Source: Planctomycetes bacterium RBG_16_43_13
GTDB lineage: Bacteria; Planctomycetota; MHYJ01
Length of the DNA: 8,186 nucleotides
Assembly (NCBI GenBank): GCA_001828445.1
Contig: MHYJ01000051.1
Span: 1 to 8,186 of the forward strand
Direction: 5' to 3'
Shown here: piece after piece, positions 5,933 to 8,186 of the stretch
How positions within the stretch are numbered: the first letter of the stretch is position 1
How the letters are laid out: each line of letters starts with the position of its first letter
Position numbers and translations under genes: made by a program
Notes under the pieces: generated by a model
Seen by the model: the letters and a program-made list of their open reading frames with translations, nothing else
The model's database searches: none
Told to the model about the DNA's origin: nothing

Positions 5933-6545
5933 CAAATGCGGTTCACAAGTAGCAGACGACAGTGCATTTTGTAGCAAGTGCGGGGTAAAACTCTCGACTG
6001 GCGGACAACCCATTCAACCATCTGCGCCCATCTCTCAACTTACAACTCCCAGCCCCACATCACAGGAGCAGGAGTTATGGCGAGGCGGACCGAGCGGATG
6101 GTCGCTGGGGACGTTGTGGCTATTAGACATAGGTTGGATAATTGCTTTGACGGTGATCCATTTTAAGTTGAAAGAGATGTCGCTCTGGCTATTTGTCGTC
6201 CTCGGCGGTGTGCCGCTTTTGTTTGTATTTATGAAATATGCTGTGTTACGGCTCACCATCAGGTATCGTCTCACGACCCAACGGCTTTTTAGAGAAGAGG
6301 GCTTTCTATCGAGGAGGATGAGTGAGATAGAACTTTTCCGCGTGGACGACGTGGCAGTGGAGCAAGGCATCTCACAACGGCTCTTCGGCACGGGCAATGT
6401 TACGGTGCGTTCTACGGATTCGGCAGAGCCACTACTTGTTATAAAGGACATAAGTAACCCCTTTGCCGTAAAAGAACAGGTGCGAGAGGCGGTGCGGAAT
6501 TGCAGGAGCAAGGCGGTTTTCATAGAGGGTTTGGGCGGAAGATAA
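5922..6545 (+). CDS. Zinc-ribbon membrane protein with a bacterial PH (bPH2/DUF304-like) domain
   Basis: This 207-residue protein opens directly with a zinc ribbon, whose four cysteines C3, C6, C17 and C20 form two CxxC knuckles (FCSKCG at both). A flexible linker rich in Pro, Ser, Thr and Gln (about 25-52) leads to ELWRGGPSGW. Two hydrophobic segments follow at about 62-80 and 88-106. Residues about 112-192 resemble the bacterial PH domain seen in YdbS/DUF304-like membrane proteins, including YRLTTQRLFREEGFLSRR and GTGNVTVRSTD. Such proteins are thought to sit at the inner membrane, but their biochemical role is mostly unknown. The GTG start is supported by the upstream GGAGG and by the need to keep C3. 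The gene overlaps the racemase gene by 11 bases, so it is probably translated with it. Whether it has a role in amino acid conversion is unknown. Confidence 0.85.
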   Translation: MFCSKCGSQVADDSAFCSKCGVKLSTGGQPIQPSAPISQLTTPSPTSQEQELWRGGPSGWSLGTLWLLDIGWIIALTVIHFKLKEMSLWLFVVLGGVPLLFVFMKYAVLRLTIRYRLTTQRLFREEGFLSRRMSEIELFRVDDVAVEQGISQRLFGTGNVTVRSTDSAEPLLVIKDISNPFAVKEQVREAVRNCRSKAVFIEGLGGR

Positions 6546-6552
6546 AGATATA

Positions 6553-7485
6553 TTAGTTTATAGTTATTAACTCTTCACCAGTCAGCAGGCGATATGCCTC
6601 AAGGTATTTCTCGCTCGTCTTTTTGACGATGTCGTCGGGGAGTTCGGGGGCAGGCGGCTTCTTGTCCCACCTAATCCTCTCCAGATAGTCCCGCACGAAT
6701 TGTTTGTCGAAGGACGGTTGCGGCCTGCCCGGCTCGTAACTCGCAAGGGGCCAGAAACGGGACGAATCGGGCGTCAAGACCTCATCTATTAGGATTATCT
6801 CTCCATCCGCAAGACCAAACTCGAACTTCGTATCGCAGATGATGATGCCCTTCATACGTGCATAGTCCGCCGCCGCCTTGTATATTGTGATGCTGTATTT
6901 TTTAAGTGTCTCAGCCGTCTCTCTGCCCACAACCTTGACCATCTCATCGAACGAAATATTCTCGTCGTGTCCTGTTTGTGCCTTCGTGGCGGGTGTGAAG
7001 ATTGGCTCTGCGAATTTGTCCGACTCTCGCAGACCATTTGGCAGTGTGATGCCGCAGACCGCTCCCGTTCTCTGATAATCCTTCCAGCCACTGCCGGCTA
7101 AATATCCCCGCACTACGCACTCGACGGGGAAGGGTGTCGCCTTCTTTACGAGCATACTCCTGCCGAGAAGAGTGGTGAGTTGTGAGTGGTCAGGAAGAAT
7201 TGTGAGATTTGAGTAGTCAGTTGGTAGATTTATTTTACTGATATCGCAGGTTATCAGGTGATGCTTTATTCCGAGTCGTTGGACGAATCCGAACCAGAAC
7301 TCCGAGATTGCGGTGAGAACTGCTCCTTTGTGCGGGATGCCATTCGGCAGGATGACGTCGAATGCGGATATTCTGTCGGTGGTAACTATTAGGAGCTGAG
7401 CGCCAAGGTCGAAGATGTCCCGCACCTTGCCGCTGGCTATGTGCTTTAGCCCGCTGATATCGGCGGAGAGGAGCGTTGTTGTCAT
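6553..7485 (-). CDS. purC: Phosphoribosylaminoimidazole-succinocarboxamide (SAICAR) synthase
   Basis: PurC joins CAIR and aspartate using ATP to give SAICAR in purine biosynthesis, in the cytosol. The 310-residue protein is of the longer, about 300-residue form of the family. The N-terminal [11 protein letters not shown] (18-28) is the ATP-loop region, followed by [20 protein letters not shown] (35-54). The motif GRSMLVKKA (108-116) leads into the signature [20 protein letters not shown] (118-137). Further conserved blocks are [10 protein letters not shown] (160-169) with GHDENISF (172-179), [10 protein letters not shown] (215-224) and [14 protein letters not shown] (232-245). The sequence looks intact and functional. 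A 27-nt tandem duplication lies just before GRSML (residues 90-107), a variable stretch. The start ATG is 23 bases after the PEPCK stop on the same strand, so cotranscription is likely. No Shine-Dalgarno is visible. The gene ends 7 bases from the convergent zinc-ribbon/PH gene. Confidence 0.97.
   Translation of the reverse strand: MTTTLLSADISGLKHIASGKVRDIFDLGAQLLIVTTDRISAFDVILPNGIPHKGAVLTAISEFWFGFVQRLGIKHHLITCDISKINLPTDYSNLTILPDHSQLTTLLGRSMLVKKATPFPVECVVRGYLAGSGWKDYQRTGAVCGITLPNGLRESDKFAEPIFTPATKAQTGHDENISFDEMVKVVGRETAETLKKYSITIYKAAADYARMKGIIICDTKFEFGLADGEIILIDEVLTPDSSRFWPLASYEPGRPQPSFDKQFVRDYLERIRWDKKPPAPELPDDIVKKTSEKYLEAYRLLTGEELITIN
7167..7220 (-). repeat. 27-nt in-frame tandem duplication inside purC
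   Basis: Two adjacent 27-base units (7194-7220, then 7167-7193 in coding order) match at 22 of 27 positions by hand alignment. They encode DYSNLTILP and DHSQLTTLL, so the duplication adds exactly nine residues and keeps the frame. It sits in a stretch of PurC that is normally variable, just ahead of the conserved GRSML motif. Confidence 0.75.
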
Positions 7486-7508
7486 ATGTTATACATTGTT
7501 GTAGTTTC

Positions 7509-8186
7509 TCATTTTACGGCATTAACAATATCTTTGTCAAGACCAGAAAAACTTCTCAAATATTCCGTGCGCTCCTTATTGAGCGTGCGGACGTAGTTCT
7601 CAATCTGCTCACTGCTGTAGAATTTTGTGAGATTGAATTTATTCATATCTACGCCCTCAACGCCTGCCGGGACGAGTGTGCCGAAGTATGGCTCTGACAC
7701 CCACTGTATAGAACTCCTCGCTATACCACGAATGATAGAAGCCATCTCCGCAATCTCTACACGAAGAACCTTCTGTTTTATAGTTGAGGTGCCGTCGGGA
7801 TTTTTTTCTCTGATTTCACCCACGCCGCCTGTGTTGAGGAGGTAGCACTGTATTTTATCGGGATGGGTTTTGATGAAATTGTAGAAGATGTTGCCCTCCT
7901 CTGCGAAGTCGCCGACGATGAACGGATTTGTGCCGACCTCTCTGACGGATTCGCCTGCCCGCTTCGGGTCTCCGCCTGTAGATTCTATAGATTCCCCGAG
8001 CATAAATGCGGCGGCGGCTTGTTGCAGTGTGAGTTTGGACGCGATGGGGACTACGGTGTTTCGGCGGGTGATGAATGCGATGATGAGACCGTCCATCTCG
8101 CTTAGAGGTGGGACGTTGGGAGAACTGCTGGCGCACTCGCCCAAGTCCTTCTTTTGTATGATGCACCTGCCGTTGCCTGTGAGGGT
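7509..8186 (-). CDS. Phosphoenolpyruvate carboxykinase (ATP)-like protein, C-terminal 225 residues, cut by the right edge
   Basis: The frame is open from the window edge, and the upstream codons (TLTGNGRCIIQKKD before LGECASS) clearly continue the protein, so the N-terminal part with the P-loop is missing. PEP carboxykinase interconverts oxaloacetate and PEP with ATP/ADP, linking the TCA cycle with gluconeogenesis. Alignment by eye to the E. coli enzyme places IIAFITRRNTVVPIASKLT over its FLTADAFGVLPPVSRLT strand. CYLLNTGGVGE falls over YLVNTGWNG, part of the nucleotide site, and FGTLVPAGVEGVDM falls over the AIPTELPGVD segment. The many differences, such as the block GESVREVGTNPFIVGD, suggest a distinct subgroup whose members carry PEPCK annotations; a PEPCK-related kinase with another substrate cannot be excluded. 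The downstream neighbour on the same strand, 23 bases away, is purC. Confidence 0.8.
   Translation of the reverse strand, partial: TLTGNGRCIIQKKDLGECASSSPNVPPLSEMDGLIIAFITRRNTVVPIASKLTLQQAAAAFMLGESIESTGGDPKRAGESVREVGTNPFIVGDFAEEGNIFYNFIKTHPDKIQCYLLNTGGVGEIREKNPDGTSTIKQKVLRVEIAEMASIIRGIARSSIQWVSEPYFGTLVPAGVEGVDMNKFNLTKFYSSEQIENYVRTLNKERTEYLRSFSGLDKDIVNAVK

Noticed and set aside
6035..6523. 162-codon open frame on the minus strand across the zinc-ribbon/PH gene
   Set aside because: It is the antisense shadow of a gene with clear cysteine knuckles and a PH-like domain. Its own translation is Ser/Thr/Arg-rich with no motif.
6526..6542. C-terminal GLGGR of the PH protein as a ubiquitin-like or sorting tail
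   Set aside because: It does not match any sorting signal, and no partner enzyme is present; this is probably just a short flexible end.
6546..6570. Bidirectional terminator between the convergent PH-domain and purC genes
   Set aside because: Only a short A+T palindrome (AGTTATTAACT) is present, with no G+C stem and no proper U-run; it is too weak to call.
8142..8144. TTG as the start of the PEPCK-like gene
   Set aside because: The frame stays open to the window edge with plausible protein sequence, and the family is far longer, so the true start is outside the window.
7855..8166. Overlapping open frames on both strands within the PEPCK-like gene
   Set aside because: They are shadows of the conserved PEPCK frame, with biased Arg/His-rich translations and no independent support.

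Overview
This 8,186-base window looks like the chromosome of an uncultured or little-studied bacterium of moderate G+C. The ECF sigma factor makes it bacterial, but I cannot place it in a phylum from these genes. Several genes (lipid kinase, GNAT transferase, racemase, purC) have no visible Shine-Dalgarno sequence. The two genes transcribed outward from 1046-1103 have good -10 boxes only 6-7 bases before their ATGs, so leaderless transcription is likely there.

Layout, left to right. Positions 1-141 may hold the tail of a plus-strand gene. A YegS/BmrU-type lipid kinase lies on the minus strand (134-1045). A 58-base divergent promoter region (1046-1103) separates it from a plus-strand series: a GNAT transferase of the COG3375 type (1104-1919), an ECF sigma factor (1958-2527), a one-TM putative anti-sigma protein (2520-2915), a large TPR/multi-TM protein (2917-4803), an enolase-superfamily protein of the N-succinylamino acid racemase/o-succinylbenzoate synthase family (4826-5932), and a zinc-ribbon plus membrane PH-domain protein (5922-6545). 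Converging from the right on the minus strand are purC (6553-7485) and the C-terminal 225 residues of an ATP-type phosphoenolpyruvate carboxykinase-like protein (7509 to the right edge).

The main biological reading is as follows. The GNAT protein and the racemase are two of the three parts of the known route that converts D-amino acids irreversibly to L-amino acids: N-succinylation, racemisation, desuccinylation. Here a self-contained sigma/anti-sigma/TPR-membrane cassette (1958-4803) lies between them. The cassette is visibly more A+T-rich than the flanks and uses AAAGGA-type ribosome sites that the flanking genes lack. It therefore looks like a later insertion into an older operon, or a signalling module recruited to it. 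The TPR-membrane protein and its one-TM partner are the least characterised parts of the window.

Smaller points are a 27-nt in-frame tandem duplication inside purC, a 6-bp dyad overlapping both divergent promoters, and an 11-nt overlap that couples the zinc-ribbon/PH gene to the racemase. No rRNA, tRNA, CRISPR array, transposase or convincing intrinsic terminator was seen. No gene-free stretch reaches 300 bases.
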